A DNA stretch of 6,057 nucleotides from an uncultured Erysipelotrichaceae bacterium (GTDB taxonomy: Bacteria > Bacillota_I > Bacilli_A > RFN20 > CAG-826), in the NCBI GenBank assembly GCA_902800255.1, contig CADCDV010000070.1:1-6057 (forward strand), given 5' to 3'. The notes beneath the pieces were generated by a model. The model was not told the DNA's origin and searched no databases. It was given only the letters and a program-made list of their open reading frames with translations. Shown one piece after another: positions 5,643 through 6,057 of the stretch; within the stretch, counting starts at the first letter, position 1, and each line of letters starts with the position of its first letter. Both the position numbers and the translations under genes were made by a program.

Positions 5643-6057
5643 ATGAAACCTATTTATAAAAGAGTAATCATCAAACTCTCCGGAGAGGCTTTAGCTGACC
5701 AGGAGAATCATTCTATTTACGACAGGGCAAAACTCCAAAGAATTGCCAACACGATCAAAGAGGTCGCTGACACCGGTGTTCAGGTCGGCATTGTCGTCGG
5801 TGCTGGAAACATCTGGCGCGGCAAACTCGCTGACACAGTCGGCATCGACCACTCGACCGCTGATTACATGGGCATGCTTGGCACCATCATGAATGGCTTG
5901 GCAATCCAGAGCGCCTGTGAGGAAAAAGGCCTCAACACCAGAGTCGCTAGCGCCATCAACGTCCCGCAGGTCTGCGAGCCATACATCCGTAGAAAAGCCA
6001 TACATCATCTCAATAAGAACTGCGTCGTCATCTTCGCCGGCGGAACTGGAAACCCAT
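5643..6057 (+). CDS. pyrH: UMP kinase (uridylate kinase), N-terminal 138 codons; 3' end outside window
   Basis: Phosphorylates UMP to UDP with ATP in pyrimidine nucleotide synthesis; a bacterial amino-acid-kinase-fold enzyme, usually a hexamer. Visible motifs: YKRVIIKLSGEAL (5-17, nucleotide-binding start of the fold), VGIVVGAGNIWRG (about 50-62, with the G-x-G-N-x-x-RG signature), DYMGMLGTIMNGLA (about 74-87) and FAGGTGNP (about 131-138). The gene runs off the window, leaving about 100 residues unseen. ATG 5643 places the KLSGEA motif at the normal distance from the start, and no other in-frame start would keep it. There is no Shine-Dalgarno in the bases before it (AATAAAACCAAT), and the TATAAT box is nine bases upstream. 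pyrH after tsf is the standard bacterial order, but here a terminator and a separate promoter intervene. Confidence 0.96.
   Translation, partial: MKPIYKRVIIKLSGEALADQENHSIYDRAKLQRIANTIKEVADTGVQVGIVVGAGNIWRGKLADTVGIDHSTADYMGMLGTIMNGLAIQSACEEKGLNTRVASAINVPQVCEPYIRRKAIHHLNKNCVVIFAGGTGNP

Noticed and set aside
1..6057. Recoding of TGA as tryptophan, as in mycoplasmas
   Set aside because: topA ends at TGA in the normal place, no gene contains in-frame TGA, and TGG is used for Trp.
1..6057. Novel defence, mobile or secretion system
   Set aside because: Every long coding region is a recognisable core gene in its usual order, and no insertion sequence, CRISPR repeat or unexplained long open frame remains.

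Overview
The window is an ordinary bacterial housekeeping locus with six genes, all on the + strand: topA (3' part only), trmFO, xerC, rpsB, tsf and pyrH (5' part only). Gene order and protein types indicate a member of the Bacillota (Firmicutes). The moderate base composition, heavy use of CCA for proline and loss of neighbours suggest a gut-type Erysipelotrichia- or Mollicutes-allied lineage, but this placement is tentative. TGA is used as a stop (topA) and TGG encodes Trp, so there is no sign of the mycoplasma genetic code.

Region 1 (1-3374) is a tightly packed operon end. topA overlaps trmFO by 4 bases (ATGA) and trmFO overlaps xerC by 8 bases, so the three are probably co-transcribed and translationally coupled. 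They encode DNA topoisomerase I, the folate/FAD-dependent tRNA m5U54 methyltransferase, and a tyrosine recombinase for chromosome dimer resolution.

Region 2 (3375-3607) is a 233-base gap. It holds an inverted repeat, an intrinsic terminator, a sigma-A-type promoter whose -35 hexamer lies in the terminator loop, and a structured rpsB leader of about 140 bases with two Shine-Dalgarno-like sites. In staphylococcal-type gene order hslV-hslU-codY lie between xerC and rpsB; here all three are absent.

Region 3 (3608-5590) is a translation operon, rpsB-tsf (ribosomal protein S2 and elongation factor Ts), closed by a strong intrinsic terminator. S2 has unusual Ala/Glu-rich extensions at both ends.

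Region 4 (5591-6057) starts pyrH (UMP kinase). It has a perfect TATAAT box only nine bases before its ATG and no Shine-Dalgarno sequence, which predicts a leaderless or nearly leaderless mRNA.

I see no mobile element, CRISPR array, tRNA/rRNA gene or unrecognised protein system. The points worth a second look are regulatory (rpsB leader, nested terminator/promoter, leaderless pyrH) and the extended S2 protein.
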